From assembly GCA_009760885.1 (NCBI GenBank), contig CM019704.1, positions 12,608,303 through 12,672,302 of the forward strand: a DNA stretch of 64,000 nt. Direction: 5' to 3'. This DNA is from Achatina immaculata (taxonomy: Eukaryota > Mollusca > Gastropoda > Stylommatophora > Achatinidae). Positions 13,401-28,400 of the stretch are shown here, one piece after another. Numbering within the stretch: the first letter of the stretch is position 1; each line of letters begins with the position of its first letter. Below the pieces are notes generated by a model. The model did no database searches and was not told the DNA's origin. It saw only the letters and a program-made list of their open reading frames with translations. Position numbers and translations under genes: made by a program.

Positions 13401-16400
13401 AACATTTTGTTTGATTTTGAATGCTGGTAGTCCTATTCCAGCTGTTAGAATTGTCCACTACCTCCTGACAGAGTTCTTGCCAGGGAGTGGAGCCGGTCAC
13501 ATGTACATTCTTGAATCTTCCATTCTCATCATCTTCCATTTTTCCTCATAAATAAACTTGTTGTCTAGTTGTACAACTACCTTTTTGTTGAATGATTCAA
13601 CATTGTTATATGTTGGTTCTGTTGGAAGATTGCCTGTGATTTCTCTGGTGTTGCTATTGAGGAGTTGAGGGTAGTAAAATATGGATTTGACTGTACAGGA
13701 ATAATTCAGCATATTCATTATAGCTAATAACAATGAGAGCTACAAGTTGTGTCAATTTGCTGCCAAAGAATGGTATTGATTATGTGCAGGAATCACACAA
13801 GTTTAATGGGATCTGCCTGTAAGCCAATGCTGGAGTACATAAGCAATCTTCTTGCACAATCAGTACTTCAGTGTTTCCAAGAGACAAATTCTACAGAACA
13901 CAAATCAATGAACAGGTCAGTGACAACATGAAATCGATTTCTATACTGCTTGTGTTCCATGATCCCAAATATGTAAACAACGATAAAAATCAATGTCAAT
14001 GTCAGTTCTATTACAAATAAAATAAATTGATTCCTCAATCACTGAACTTTAGTGACAAAGATAAGCACATTCAGTCATTATTATCATCTAATTTTTCATT
14101 TTCAAACCTGAGTTCAAACTGTGTATACAAGGTCATTATGTGCTGTTTAAATTCAACACACATGACAAGTCATTTCAAATATAAATAGCATGTCCTAAAT
14201 GTACAGGACAACCCCTTATAAACATATATGACAACCCTTATAGGCATAAATGACAAGCCTTATAGACATAAATGTCAAGCTGTATAGACATAAATGACAA
14301 GCCTTATAAACATAAATGACAACCCCTTGTATATATGGATGTCAAGCTCTTTTAAACATTATGACCTGTTTCTAAATATGTTTTTCTTTCTTTCTTTTTT
14401 AAAGCATGCAGTTAATTCTACCACATGTATACTGTGAACAATAGTGACCAGTTCTTTTTCTTGAAGTGACTGGTGTTTCTTGACTGTTTTGTGAATATGT
14501 GATTTTCAGGCAGTCACTGGCCCTCAGCTGACATGCTGGTGTCAGGGTTAGCAAACAACAGCTGACTGAGACCCTATCCCATCTCTCTGCTGCTACTCTT
14601 AGTAGCAGGCCTATCCCATCTCTCCGCTGCTAGTCCTAGTAGCAGGCCTATCCCATCTCTCCACTGCTACTCCTAGTAGCAGGCCTATCCCATCTCGCCG
14701 GTGCTACTCTTAGTAGCAGGCCTATCCCATCTCTCCGCTGCTACTCTTAGTAGCAGGTCTATCCCATCTCTCCGGTGCTACTCCTAGTAGCAGGCATATC
14801 CCATCTCTCCGCTGCTACTCTTAGTAGCAGGCCTATCCCATCTCTCCGCTGCTAGTCCTAGTAGCAGGTCTATCCCATCTCTCCGCTGCTACTCTTACTA
14901 GCAGGCATATCCCATCTCTCCGCTGCTAGTCCTAGTAGCAGGCATATCCCATCTCTCCGCTGCTACTCTTACTAGCAGGCCTATCCCATCTCTCCGCTGC
15001 TAGTCCTAGTAGCAGGCATATCCCATCTCTCCGCTGCTACTCTTAGTAGCAGGCCTATCCCATCTCTCCGCTGCTACTCTTAGTAGCAGGCATATCCCAT
15101 CTCTCCGCTGCTACTCCTAGTAGCAGGCCTATCCCATCTCTCCGCTGCTAGTCCTAGTAGCAGGCATATCCCATCTCTCCGCTGCTACTCCTAGTAGCAG
15201 GCATATCCCATCTCTCCGCTGCTGCTACTAGTAGCAGGCCTATCCCATCTCTCCGCTGCTACTCCTAGTAGCAGGCATATCCTGACTAACATGTCTCCAT
15301 GGTGGCAGACTCTGCTAAAGTAGTATTACACATCCCCTGCTTTTTAGTCGCACTCAGGAACTACAAAAAAACAGCTGTCATGATCCACTCCCAAGCTAAC
15401 ATGATACTGTACCTCAACATCCTCACTGCATCAGCTGCAAAGAACACCAACTCGCAGTTCCAGTGAGATAGAAGAAGAAAAAGATGAAGAAGAAGTTACT
15501 GTTAGATTTTAATATCCTTCCAACATACTTCTTGGTTACAGCTTTTCATGTCTATCCAACATACTTCTTGGTTACAGCTTTTCATATCTATCCAACATAC
15601 TTCTTGGTTACAGCTTTTCATATCTATCCAACATACTTCTTGGTTACAGCTTTTCATATCTATCCAACATACTTCTTGGTTACAGCTTTTCATATCTATC
15701 CAACATACTTCTTGGTTCCACATAAAGTGTACACAACCACAAAACTGAGTGTGTATTAATACAAATAAAGAGATAAGAGAAATGAAAACCACAGTAAAAC
15801 TGGTTCTATCGATGAAAGCAGTTGAAGGTGTATAGTCCAGTATTACAAAGAGATGGAAAGAGTGAGGAAAGTGGGCAGAAACAAGAAGAATGACAGAGAG
15901 CAAGATGAGCACATACGAAAAATGAGGAATATACAACAATCCAATATTTTGGCAAAAGCTTTTTTCAAGAATCACATACAGAAACAACACAACAGATAAC
16001 AGATAAAAACATGAAAAATAGATGAAAAATATAGAATTAGCTTTTTGGCCTCCTCCAAGTATGAAAGATGGATACAAAATGAGCCCAGACATATAGAAAA
16101 AGCACAAAGTGAAAGTCACAGATTGGCTGAGAAATGACAATGGGTACCTTCTTCTTCTTCGTTCACTTCTACCACCAAGACCCCCCCCCCCCCATGATCT
16201 TACTGAATTTACTCCTGTGGTCCCCAAGAGGACCACATTAGATCCACGAGAGGATCACAAGAGGTTCAGAGTATCGCAGGGCTTGGGCCTGTATTCTCGG
16301 TGGGTCGCAGAAGCGGGATTGCGTGACACTGTGGTTTTTGTTGCACCAGTTTAATCTAGAGTTGGACTTTCTCACCTGAAAACCTCGATGTGTTTTGGAT

Positions 16401-19400
16401 ATCAGTATATCCCCGCTGGGTGAGAGTTGGTTGCCCATCTAGCCTAGAGTTGGACTTTCTCACCAGAAAACCTCGATGTGTTTTGGGATATCCGTGTATC
16501 CCCGCTGGGTGAGAGGTGGTTGCCCATCCAGTCCAGCATTGGACTTTCTCACCAGAAAACCTCAGCGTGATTAGGATATGCATACATCCCCGTCGGGTGA
16601 GATGTGGTTGCCTATCTAGACTGCACTGGTCCAGTGTCTCTGACTTCAGCATTTTGTGGTCATGGCCACTACCCTTCCTAGTTGTGATCAGGACAGAGCT
16701 TTTGTCCAGGAGGATGAATCCTCGCCACTAGTAAGTTTCACTCCTCAGTTAAGCTGGTTTAGGCATATTATCCCAGTATGGGCGTGTTTAGGACGTGACC
16801 AATCTCTACAGCAGAGGTACTGTGACATTAGTAGTCATCAAGTTTCACCCCTGGGTTAAGCCAGTTTAGGCATATTTCACCAGTATGGGTGTATATCAGA
16901 CGTGGCCCGCCTCTAGAGCAGAGGTGCCATGGTATGAGTAGCTCTCGCCGCGAGACTACTGGGCATACCAATTAAACTTCACCCTATCCTTTCCATCACC
17001 TTTTCACAGTGGTGGCACCTGGCAACCCTAATTGCAGTTTCTTCACTGGCCGGGAGGAGTTTCACTCCACGCGAGGCAGCCAAAGAATCTCACCAGCAAT
17101 GTACAGTGGGTACCAAATGGCAAACAACATGGCGTCATGTCCCACGGTAGCTTGCCCCCGTCGGATACCTACGGTCAAAACAAAAGCTGTCCATGTGGCA
17201 TAGATGAAAAGAGTAAGAAGACAATATAGGGAGGGGCGGTTGAAGAAAGGTACAGAAAGATTAAGGAACACTGAGAGGACAAGACTGCTAGCTTAGGATG
17301 CCTTGACAAGGGAGCTAACAAAGCCTGCTAGGGGCTACAGAAGGATAGAAATGGCTTTAAAAGTAACTTAAATCATCTGCTGCAAAAATGATAAAATGCA
17401 GTGAAGTGACTGGGGCTTAGACAAGAAAGCCGGGCAAGAAAATCAGAAATAGAAACAGGCAGCTAATTAGGTGCAAATGCGTTGCGAACGAAGAAGAAGA
17501 AGAAGAGGTGGAAATGCAAATTCAAAGAAAGCTAAATTTATTGTTTATTTCTGGGTGGAGAAAGCCAGTCTGGAAAATAAGGCACTGATCCAGAGCTTTC
17601 CGAGGTTATTCCTCAAAAGAACAGGAGCAGATAGCAGTTACAGAAATGTCCCATCTTCCTTGATGTTCTCTTTGGTAGAAACGCTTGGCAACCGGTGTCA
17701 GTGACCTCTTGGATATGTCATTCAGATGCTGGTGAAATCGATCTCCTAAGTGAAAGCCAGTCTCCCCTATATACGTACTTCTTATCATAATGCTTGCACA
17801 TAATGGCATTAAATGACATTGCAAGATGTGCAGGTAAAGCCTCCCCCCTCCCCCTAGAACTGATAACATGGACTTAGGGACTGACTGATTGATTGACTGA
17901 TTGATTGATTGATCTTTATTTTAAAAGGGTTAAGAATTGGGCACGCAGGCCCATCTGACATTCTGCCCTTTATCATACATCTTTCACTCTATTCCAGACA
18001 TTCTACAAATATGCTGTTCATGTAACAAACATAATTAACATTAAAGCTCAGAGACATAAAATATAATACAACATTTATGTTGCGCTCTTAAACATTCACT
18101 CAGTACAGAAGTAAGTACATACATATACAAGTGACTATCTACTAAACAAAATTTCCGGGACTATTCAAAAAACAATTAATTGTATTCGGTGTCTGTAAGA
18201 GCAGTTTAAGATAACTTGTAAGTTTTAAAATTTATAAATAGTAATAAAATAGGAAGGAAACCTAGTTTATCTGAACAACAAATGGACAAGTATTGCATCT
18301 ATGATGACCACAACGTTTAGTCCCAGAGAAATTCGTGTCCACTGACATGAGATGACTTCTAACAAATAGGTCCTTGAGGTTCTTGTCTCGTCTGTACACC
18401 ACCAGTGGTCAGTCAGTCATTTGCATGTCCCTTGCAGAACTTTGCTTCCCTAACAGCTCTCTTATAGGCCTCTCACCTGTTGCTGATGCATTCATTTGCA
18501 GATCATCAACAATGTCTTGCAGTATCTTCACCTTGGTCTTCCTCTCTTTCTTTTTTCCATTATGTATCCTTCCAATACATTCTTCTCCAAATTATCATGA
18601 CTTTAATGTGTTCAAAATATTTAAGTTATCTTTGTTTAATCCTCTTTACTAGCCAGCCTTCTCCAATATTAAGTTCTTGTAGTGTGGATATATTTGTTCT
18701 TTTTTGTGTCCATGATATTTGAAGAACTCTTCTGTAGCATTTACATTCAAAGGCATTTATGTTTTTCTCACCTGTTTTGTTAAGTGTCCAGGTCTCACAG
18801 GCATACGTTGCGATGGGAAAGATGCATGCCCTTAAAAATATTATTTTTGTAGTTCTGTCTGTTCCTCTCCACAGATTCTTTAGTTGTTTTACTTTCTGAA
18901 GAGCAATAGATGTCCTCCTTTTAATTTCCTTCATTGTATCTCCATTATTAGCTAGTAGTGATCCAAGGTATTCAAAACTCTCCATCTCTTCCAATTTTTC
19001 CTCATTGATACATATTTCATCTGCATTATTTGTTTTGTCAGTTGTCATCAATTTAATTTTCTTCACATTAAGATAGAGGTTTTGCTCTTCACTATTCTTA
19101 CAAACAGACATAATTAGTTTTTCCTTTCCTTTTTATGTTGTGGATAGTAATACTGTGTCATCAGTATATCTAATCTCTGGTATTTCATAACCTCCAATTT
19201 TTATGGCATCATAATATTCCTTGTCTACATCTTCTCTAACATTCCTCATTATATTTTCAGTATACAACTTAAATAAGTAAGGCAACAATATGCACCCCTG
19301 ATGGACCCCTTGTTTTATGCCAAACCAAGTTGATGTTTCACCATTTATTCTTACTGCTGCATGTTGGTCTAGATACAGCAGTGATGTTAAATGTATCAAA

Positions 19401-22400
19401 TGTATTAGAAATCCCATTTTTCTCTATTATTTCCCAAAGTTTCTGGTATTGTAAACAATCAAATGCTTTTGTATAGTCTATAAAAGATAAATATAGATTC
19501 ACATTAAACTCTCTGCATTTCTCTATTATTAATCTTATATTGAACATATGATCTCTTGATCCTCTTCCTTGCCTGAAACCAGCTTGGACCATATTGACTT
19601 CTATTTTCTTACGAAATCTACCCATTATGATTTTTAACAGAATTTTACTGGCATGTAAAATCAGGGCAACGGTTCCATAGTTACCACCAGTGGATGTTCC
19701 TTAAAAAGTTCTGTGTCAGCCTCAGTAACACAATAATTGGTGTATAAGTATACAACTATACACTAAGCACTGCAGTAAAGCTGTGATACCAGAATGTATA
19801 AAATAGGAAAAAAGTAGGAGCAGCTTTATTACTTAACGATTACAAAGTTGTGACGTTTCGGCGTGAGCCTTAATCATACAAAAACATACAGGACGAAGAA
19901 ATAGAGAAAGGAGATAAAGTACAGATTCACATGAATACTGTTTAAAAAAAAAAAAAAATTTTTTTAAAAGGAGTACTTAGCTGTAAATTGCAAGGTGTGG
20001 CTTGTCCGGCAGTGTGTGTCAGGAAAGGATCTGGTAGGACGTGGAAATTGTTTAGAGACCTGTGACATGTGGTCAGTGGGTTGTAACTGGGGGTGGTGGA
20101 TGGGGAACCGGGGAGGGGAGAGAGAGTGACGCACTACTGGCCTAGCTAGGAGAAATTGAAACAGGTGATTGGGGAAGAAGAGGGGTTGCAGAGAAAACAG
20201 CGGGGTTGCAGAGTGATGCTGTGAGGAAGTTTGAAAAGTAAGAAGGGGTGGATTTAGTGGAGAGGTACACTCGCTGTTTAGTTACACGTAACATCATCTT
20301 CTTCAATCATTATAGTACCTCTCCACTAAATCCACCCCTTCTTACTTTTCAAACTCAGTGATGGCAATGTTGAGAAAATTTGCAGAAGCAGATGAGACAT
20401 TTCTGAATAAGACTCAGCTACTTCCACAACAGTCATGCTGGACAACATTATAGTTGCAAAAATGCTCATTTTGTTTGTCTTCACACTCTCCTCCTGCGAT
20501 CCATCAGTCTGGACTCATCTGTGAACAAAACAGGGGCCCAGTCAGCAACAGTCCAGTTTGCATGTTCCCTTACCCATGCTAGCCTGATTTGCCTGTAGTT
20601 TCTTAACAAAATGATGTGAACTGCAGCTGCTTTAGACTGAAGGTCAGCGTTTTGAAGCCTATTTCTTATGATCTGAGTACAAGTACTGGAAGATCTTGAT
20701 TTTGCAGATGACATAACTCTGACCAGTGACAATGTGAAATCAATGTAAGTAAAAACAAATACCCTGTCTTCAATGGCTAGTAAAATAGGACACGAAATTA
20801 ACAAGGATAAAACAAAAATGAAACTTCTCATTAACCAGTCAGTCAGTCATTAGCATGTCCCTTGTGGAACTTTGCTTCCCTAACAGCTCTCCTGTAGGCC
20901 TCTCGGTTGTAAGCAAGATGCCCTGCTGCATCCATTTGCAGATCATCAACGATGTCTTGTAGCCATCTTCACCTTGTTCTTCCTCTCTTTCTTTTTCCCA
21001 TTATGTATCCCTCCAGGGTGGTCTTCTCTAGATTATCATGACATTTAATGTGTCCAAAATATTTAAGTTTTCTTTGTTTAATCCTCTTTACTAGCCAGCC
21101 TTCTTCAATACTGAGTTTTTGTAGTATGGATATATTTGTTCTTTTTTGTGTCCATGATATTTGAAGAACTCTTCTGTAGCATTTACACTCATTAACTTCG
21201 AAGGACAAATATATGTAGAAGGAACAGCTGTTGAAGAAGTAAATCATTTTGCATATCTCAGCAGCTACACAGACCAAGATGGTGACACTAGAAAGAAAGC
21301 TAGAGTTTGAACTGCAAAAACACCACTGACCTTCAAGAATCTTCAGAATATATGGCATTCAAAAGTTATAGGAAAAAACCAAGTTAAGATTATTCAATTC
21401 AAATGTAATATCCACCTTCATTTATGCATGTGAAAGCTGGAAAACAACTGAAGAAACAGACAAGAAATTAGACTCTGTTGAAAACAAATGCCTAAGGAAA
21501 ATACTTGGCATCAAGTGGAACAAATTCAAGAACAATGCATAGATAAGACAGATGACTGAACAACAACCAGTCTCATGGGTGATCAGAAAAAAGAAGATGG
21601 ACATATGTCGGTCATGTGATGAGAAGAAACAATCGGTCATGTGATGAGAAGAAACAATCAGAGGATCCCAAAACAAGCTATCAAGTGGAACACAACAGAC
21701 TGAAGAAAAACAGGTCAACCACACGAAACTCTAAAGAGGACACTGTTAAGACAGCCCAGTTCAGTGGACATAACTTCCCTTGACGAGACTGAAAAACTCA
21801 CCAAAAGCAGGAAATCTTGGCTAACTACTATGTGGGTCATATGTGACGTGTAGCGGCACGGGAAGGATGTAAGACGTAAGAGTACAAGTTTGATTGGCTG
21901 TTGCATCTTCTAGATGAATTCTGAGTTGGGTGGCATTCATGAAAGGATTATGTTGTGCCAGAGGAGTGAGAAAGCGGTCACTTCTGTTGTTAAGCATTGC
22001 CCACCTCTGGAATGCATTCAGTGATGAAAACCCATTGCCTGGTACCTGTCTCACATGCTAGAAATCATGCTTTGACTGACATGTATGGCTGTAGCAACTT
22101 GCCACTGTGAGGCATCCATTTCCAGCACTGCTATGCCTCTGTTCATCTCAGTATTGACTAGAAGTCTTCTTATCACTTGCCAATGCATCATCATGTAGTG
22201 TGAACACTTCAAATGACCACCTTGTTTACACATCTTGAAAATCAGATGTTGCCATGTGCTTAAGCAAAACTGTGCTGAAATTTGGTCCAAAATTTTTTAA
22301 TTATAAAAATTTGGTGCAGCACACCTCCACTCTGTCTATGAACAACAGAAAAACAAAAAAATCTTGGAGGTCATCGGTTACTGTAAAAGGTTTATATCAT

Positions 22401-25400
22401 CAGAAACCTAGCAAAAAGCAACCAGCGAAATTGGAAGACAATCAGAACACAAGGCTGATGATGCTCAGTTGGTATGGAGAAGGGTCTGCCAATTCTGACT
22501 TTGGTTCAGCATGTGAGCATTTTGTAAAGATCAATCTCTCTACAAATCTGGCCACAAAAAAGCTAAAAACAAAACTTCACATGAACATTAAATCAGGCTG
22601 ATGTTTGTAAAGTGTGTTTAAGTTTGATTAAAAGTAAAGTATGAGATACTGAATATTGTTTTGACAAAATCGCTATTCAAAAAAATGCTCTATGCAGGGT
22701 GAAAGACACCTGCAATTGTACAGGTTTTACAAACTCCTAGCCTGATCACTACTTTTTACACAAAGATATTTCAGTCTGTAGTTCCCGACACAATTATTTT
22801 CTTACTGGAAACAATGGGAAACAATTAATAATATAAACATGGAACAAAAGTAGAATATAACTACTTATATTATAAAACTATAACACAACTATTCGCATTT
22901 AATATTGTAATACAAAGATTTGTATTCTAGAATTGTAATACAACTATTTGTTTTCTAAAATTGTAGCACAAATACTTGTACTCTAAAACTGTAATACAAA
23001 GACTTGTATTCTAAAACTGTCTAAAGACTTGTACTCTAGAATTGTAATACAAATTTTTACAATTAGAAGCAGTGGAGTTTTCATACAGTAAAGCAATAGA
23101 ACACAGTGTTGTATGGTTAGACTTAACCCAAAAAATATGGAAAAAAAGGTAGATCTGTAATATAACTATAATGTTCAAAAAATGAAATGCATAGCTTATA
23201 TAAGCTTCATTTTTTATATGTTATGACAAAAATTTTTTCCCAGGTATCTCAAACCAAACCAAAAATTGTCACCAAGATATCAGGTCCATGATTCAGTGTG
23301 AATTTTGCTATTCTCGTGTATAGTCAGAACACAATAGCTGCCCTTGCTAATCACGCATATTTTTACCATAAATCACATTGCGTTTATGGAAAAGTCATGA
23401 TTTTTGTGGTGAGCACAACTCACTTCCCATGCAAATGAAACCCTATAAAAACACGAGATTACACAAACAAATTCAGTTAATTTTCAAGCAGACAATTATG
23501 GCACATCTATCACAACATTTATGAAACATTGCTATTGATCGCTTGCAAGCAGGCGAAAGTCAAAGTCAGGTTGCCAGGCATTTAAACGTGCAGCAGAGTA
23601 CCATCAGTCGACTTTGACACCGTTTCCAAGCCACTGGCTCATTTGAAGACTGGCATCGCAGTGGACAACCCAGGGTGACAACAGCAGATGATGATCGCTT
23701 TATTCTGGTTCATCACCCCAGAAACAAGTTTACAACAGCTTACTCAAGTGCCCAGTCATTGCTTGCAGGACATCATGTGTCTGATCAAACTGTCTGGAAC
23801 AGACTGCATGAAGCTGGACTGATGACACGACGACCTCACCGAGGTCCTGTCTTAATGAGATGCCATCGCCAAAATCGACTTGCTTGGGCCAACCAGCATT
23901 GGCCCTGGACAACAGACAATCAGTGGAAATGTGTCTGGTTTAGTGACGAACCTTCTTTTTTGTTGCACCGCCATGAAGCGTCTACTGTAGGCCAAATGAA
24001 CGTTTTGCCCAAAATTGCGATGATGAAGTTCCACCACACGGTGGTGGAGGTGTAATGGTATGGGGAATGATCACAGAAGGAGTCCATTGGTGCAGATTGA
24101 AAGAGGCTTGAATGTGCAATGATACATCAATGAAATTCTTCTACCCCATTTCCTTCCATTTTTGGCTGCGCAAAGGTCTATGTTTCAACAAGACGATGCC
24201 AGATCCCATTCTGCACGGTTCACCACACAGTTCCTGACTGCCAACAACATTCTCACCCTTCCTTGGCCATCCCTGTCTCCAGGCATGAATCCGATCGAGC
24301 ACGTATGGGATGAGCTGCAAAGACGTGTTTGTCGCTGAAACGTTTCTCCAGCCAATCATCGTGATCTGTGACAGGCAGTCCAGGAAGAGTGGGCAGCCAT
24401 CCCACAGGTGCATATCAGACATTTGATCGCATCTATGCCCAGGAGATGCCAGTCGCTGATCAATGAAAGTGGAGGCCATACACCATACTAACTTGAGAAC
24501 CCCTGGGACTAACAAACTGTCAAGTAAGTGTTTAAACCCTTAGGTATTATAGCGTGCAATTAAAAATTTTATTCATTCAATTCAAAAAGCTATAGAGTAC
24601 AAAAGTTATGGCTAAAATTGGGTCATCAGTAGTTATGCGTTTCTTTTTTTGGACAGTATATTTGTACTCTATAAATGTAACACAGTTAAAACAAATGTTA
24701 TGTATAAATTCTGAAAACATTTATATACACACTAGGTGTTACAGAATAATATGCAGGAAACTCTATTGTAGAGAGCGGAACAACAACACAACTCCTTCAG
24801 ATCATCAGAGGAAGTACACCCCTCAGACAAGTGTTTTGGCCCTATTAAACTCCTGACACTCTAAGGGGGGTGGGCCCCTCTGGGTCATGTCTCCCAGAGG
24901 TCTTGTGAGCTGTTGATTTTTTTTTGTCCCGGGATTGAGTTTGAACTGCACTTCTGAAGTGCGTCTTTAGCCATTTAGCCACAGAGGACTTGTATTGGCC
25001 GCAACAAACGAAATTATTTATGTTCTCAATGCTTGCTTCGCATAGTCCACAGCTAGCATGAAGCCTTTTCTGCTGTTTCTGAAAGACTTTTCAATGCCTT
25101 TGCTCTTGCTTGTCCCTTTATGCCCAGTTGCTTACATAGGTCATATGCTGATGTTGCTACGAATCCTCTTGCTCCCACTTCTACAGCTATCACTTTTGCC
25201 CTGATTCCTGCCCCCTGCCTCAGTTGCTTGACCAGGTCATTGTACTTCTCTCATTTGAATAGATGTTGCTTTTCTATTCTTGTTTCATACGGAACCATAA
25301 GGTCAATCATTCTTAGTTCCTGTTTTTCTGTGGAGTACACTACAATGTCCAGTCACATTCCTGTGTTCTTAATGGCAGTCAGGTATTCTCTTCTTCCTGG

Positions 25401-28400
25401 TAGGTCCGCTATCACATCCCAGTCATTTCCATCATCTAGCAGTGATGGTAAGGGAATGTCCCTGATTTCAATATTTGATGTCGTACCAGCGCCTATGAAG
25501 TATTTAAGTGGGACCTCAACTCTTTTGCTGTTATTTGCTTTATCTTTTGCCCTGTCTACAATGACTACTAGTTCCTGCAGCACTCTGTTGTGTTGCCAGG
25601 TGTAGTGTCCTTAACCTAATGATACTTTGTATGCTGACAGCACATGTTCCAATGTTTGCCTTTTGTTGCAGAGAGGGCACTTTGTGTCTTCTGATAAACC
25701 CCATTTGTATAGGTTGGAGCCTGTAGGCAGAAGGTCATAATTAGCTCGATGATGAAGCTGAGTCTCAAAGGTGCCATTTTCCAGATGTCATTCCATGTTA
25801 GTGATCTCTGCAGGACTTCCTCCCATGTTGTCCACTGACCTTGATGTGCCTGTTGGACTGCCTTCTGGACCCGCTTGTCATTCTCTGAATTCCTTACTTC
25901 ACTGATGATCATATCCCTTCTTTCCTTACAGGAGGCCTTTGACCACCATTTGATTTCACCATGACCAAACCCCCTTCTGGTAGTCTGGGTGTATCCTATT
26001 ACTTCTTTCAGTTCCTGTTTCCCTGGCTGTAGTCATTTTCTCACTTACTTTCCATTTTCATCCAGTTTTAAGTGTTGGCACTTCTCATACCTCCGGATCT
26101 GCACATTCTTGTAGTATCATTATAAGCCTTGTCTTTCCTATCTTGTATTCTTCTACCACAGATCTGAATGGTAGCTGCAGTTTGGTCTTCTTGCAGTACA
26201 GTGCTACATCAGTTAATCCTGGTGGTACGCCCAGGCACTTTCTTATGGATTTATTTATCTTTCTTTCGACTGCCTCTACTGTGCTGATACTTACTTCGTA
26301 AATAAGTAGTGGCCACATCAATTTTGGAATCAGCACGAACTGGAGACACCATATTTTGAACTTCCCCAGTAGCTTGCTTTTGTCTATGATGTTCAGTCCA
26401 TTCTGTGCCATTTCTATGACCTGCTTCACCGCGTTTGAGTCTTTCATGGAAGCATCATATACTCTGCCAAGGCTCTTCACTGGGTCTTCCCCTACAGTTG
26501 GGATTATTTGATTTGCCACTGTGTCCAGTCTTTCTATCACTTTCCCCTTTATGAGTGACAGGCTTCTTGACTTCTTTGGCATGAAGCTCATGCGGCACCA
26601 TATGATAAGGCTATCCAAACACTAACATCTTTCGTGTCTGTGCTTCACTGGTTGTTATTACTGTTGTGTCATCCATGAATGCTTTTAGTGGTGATATCAG
26701 ACATCCATTTCTGAACCTTGGACCTTCTGCTGCTCTCAGGATTGCTTGCATGGCTAGTATGAACAGTGGGGAGATACTGTACAACCCATTGTAATTCCTA
26801 CCTGGAGCTCAATCCAACTTGATGTTCCAAATCTCATGAGGAACCCTGTGAAGTACATTTTCACCATCTTCGTGATTTCTTTTGGCACATGATACATGTC
26901 TAGTGCTAGCCATATCATCTGGTGTGGTACTGAGCCATACGCATTGGCTAGGTCAAGCCATATTACCTGTAGATCTTGCTTTCCAGATCTTGCCTGTTGA
27001 ATAGCTTCCAAAATCACTTAAGCATGCTTGAGACATCCTGGTGAACCTGGAATTCCTCCCTTCTGCACAGATGTATCAATGTAACCATTATCTAGGAGGT
27101 ATGTTGTTAGTCTCCTTGCCATTACAGAGAAGAGTATCTTTCCTTCCACAGTCAGAAGTGAGATCGATCTGAACTGGTTGATTTCAGTGGAATTCTGCTC
27201 CTTTGGGATGTATACTCCATTAGCTTTTTTTCCATTCTTTACTTATGAGTCCCTTGGTCCATGCTGTTTGTAGGAGTTTATGGAGCTTCTTTAGTACTTC
27301 GGGGCATCTTCTGTATAGTATGTAAGGGACACTATTTGGGCCTGGTGCTGACTTTCCTTTAGCTTTTCCTACAATGCTCTCTACTTCTTGTAAGGTTGGT
27401 GGGCTACATTTGAATTTGCTGCCTGGTGCACAGGGCCACACTAGACCTTTCATCTGCTTGAGAGGTGTACGCTGATTATTATCAGAGAATGTCCTGCTCA
27501 GATGTTCCTCGAGCACCTCCTTACCTGCTTTCAGCGTACCTGATTTTGGCTGTTCAAATAACTGCTTGGAAAACCCAAAGGGATCTCTGTAAAACTTCTC
27601 TCTTGTATATCTGGTTTTCCTCTTACTTTTACATAGTCTTTCAGCTCTGCAAAGGGCATTGTGTTGGGACTTTAGATGCTGCCAAACCTGTTTTAGTCCT
27701 ACCTTTTCTGATCCATGTGCCTTCTTGAACATTTTCTGGGCATGGTTCTTCTGCTGTCTTATTGCTTCTATTTTCCTCTGTCTTCTGGACTTTCTTAGTG
27801 TTACTTTTTCTCTTTTTGCCTGTCTGGTTCCAAACTCTTTGTGGCAGTGAAGATATATGATGTTACCAAATGCCTCCAGTTTTTGATCAAGGTTTTTCCC
27901 TCTCTGCTGTTTGTCCAATTCTTTGCATAATCCTGTGTCCAAGTTTTCCCATATGCTTTTGGCACTTGCTGGTAGAAAGTTAATCTTGTCTCTGGTCTCA
28001 TCAGAGGGCTGCATTGCCTCCCTGCCGCCTGACCCAACCTGAATATTCCCTGTGCTGTGGTTTATATCCTGACAGAGATCTTCTAATGTCTTATCTGAGA
28101 CTGGCATCGCAGTGCACGGTTGAATATTGGGCAGCAAGGAACCACCACATCCCTCCTTCGTTCTGTGTATCTTCATGCCACGTTGAGTGTTAAATCCACA
28201 GGTGCATGGATACTCCATCCGCTGCTCTGAACTCGAATTAATTGGGGCGGCCATGGTCGTTTCCATATAGTTATCTGTGGATCTATTATTCTCCCCCACC
28301 CCTCTTTTGGTGGATCCTGGGGCATTTCTTCTTTTTGGACTTTGTAGCGATAGTATGAAGGCTGACAGGGTTGATAGTATGACGGCTGACAGGGTTGATA

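Noticed and set aside
14566..15282. CRISPR-like appearance of the 37-bp array
   Set aside because: There are no unique spacers; units are contiguous, and the context is a eukaryotic intron.
15502..16236. 244-codon minus-strand frame
   Set aside because: It begins in low-complexity sequence and ends in the 36-bp minisatellite; no domain.
22254..22601. 115-codon plus-strand frame
   Set aside because: Lys-rich, no motif, no neighbouring support; chance frame in intron.
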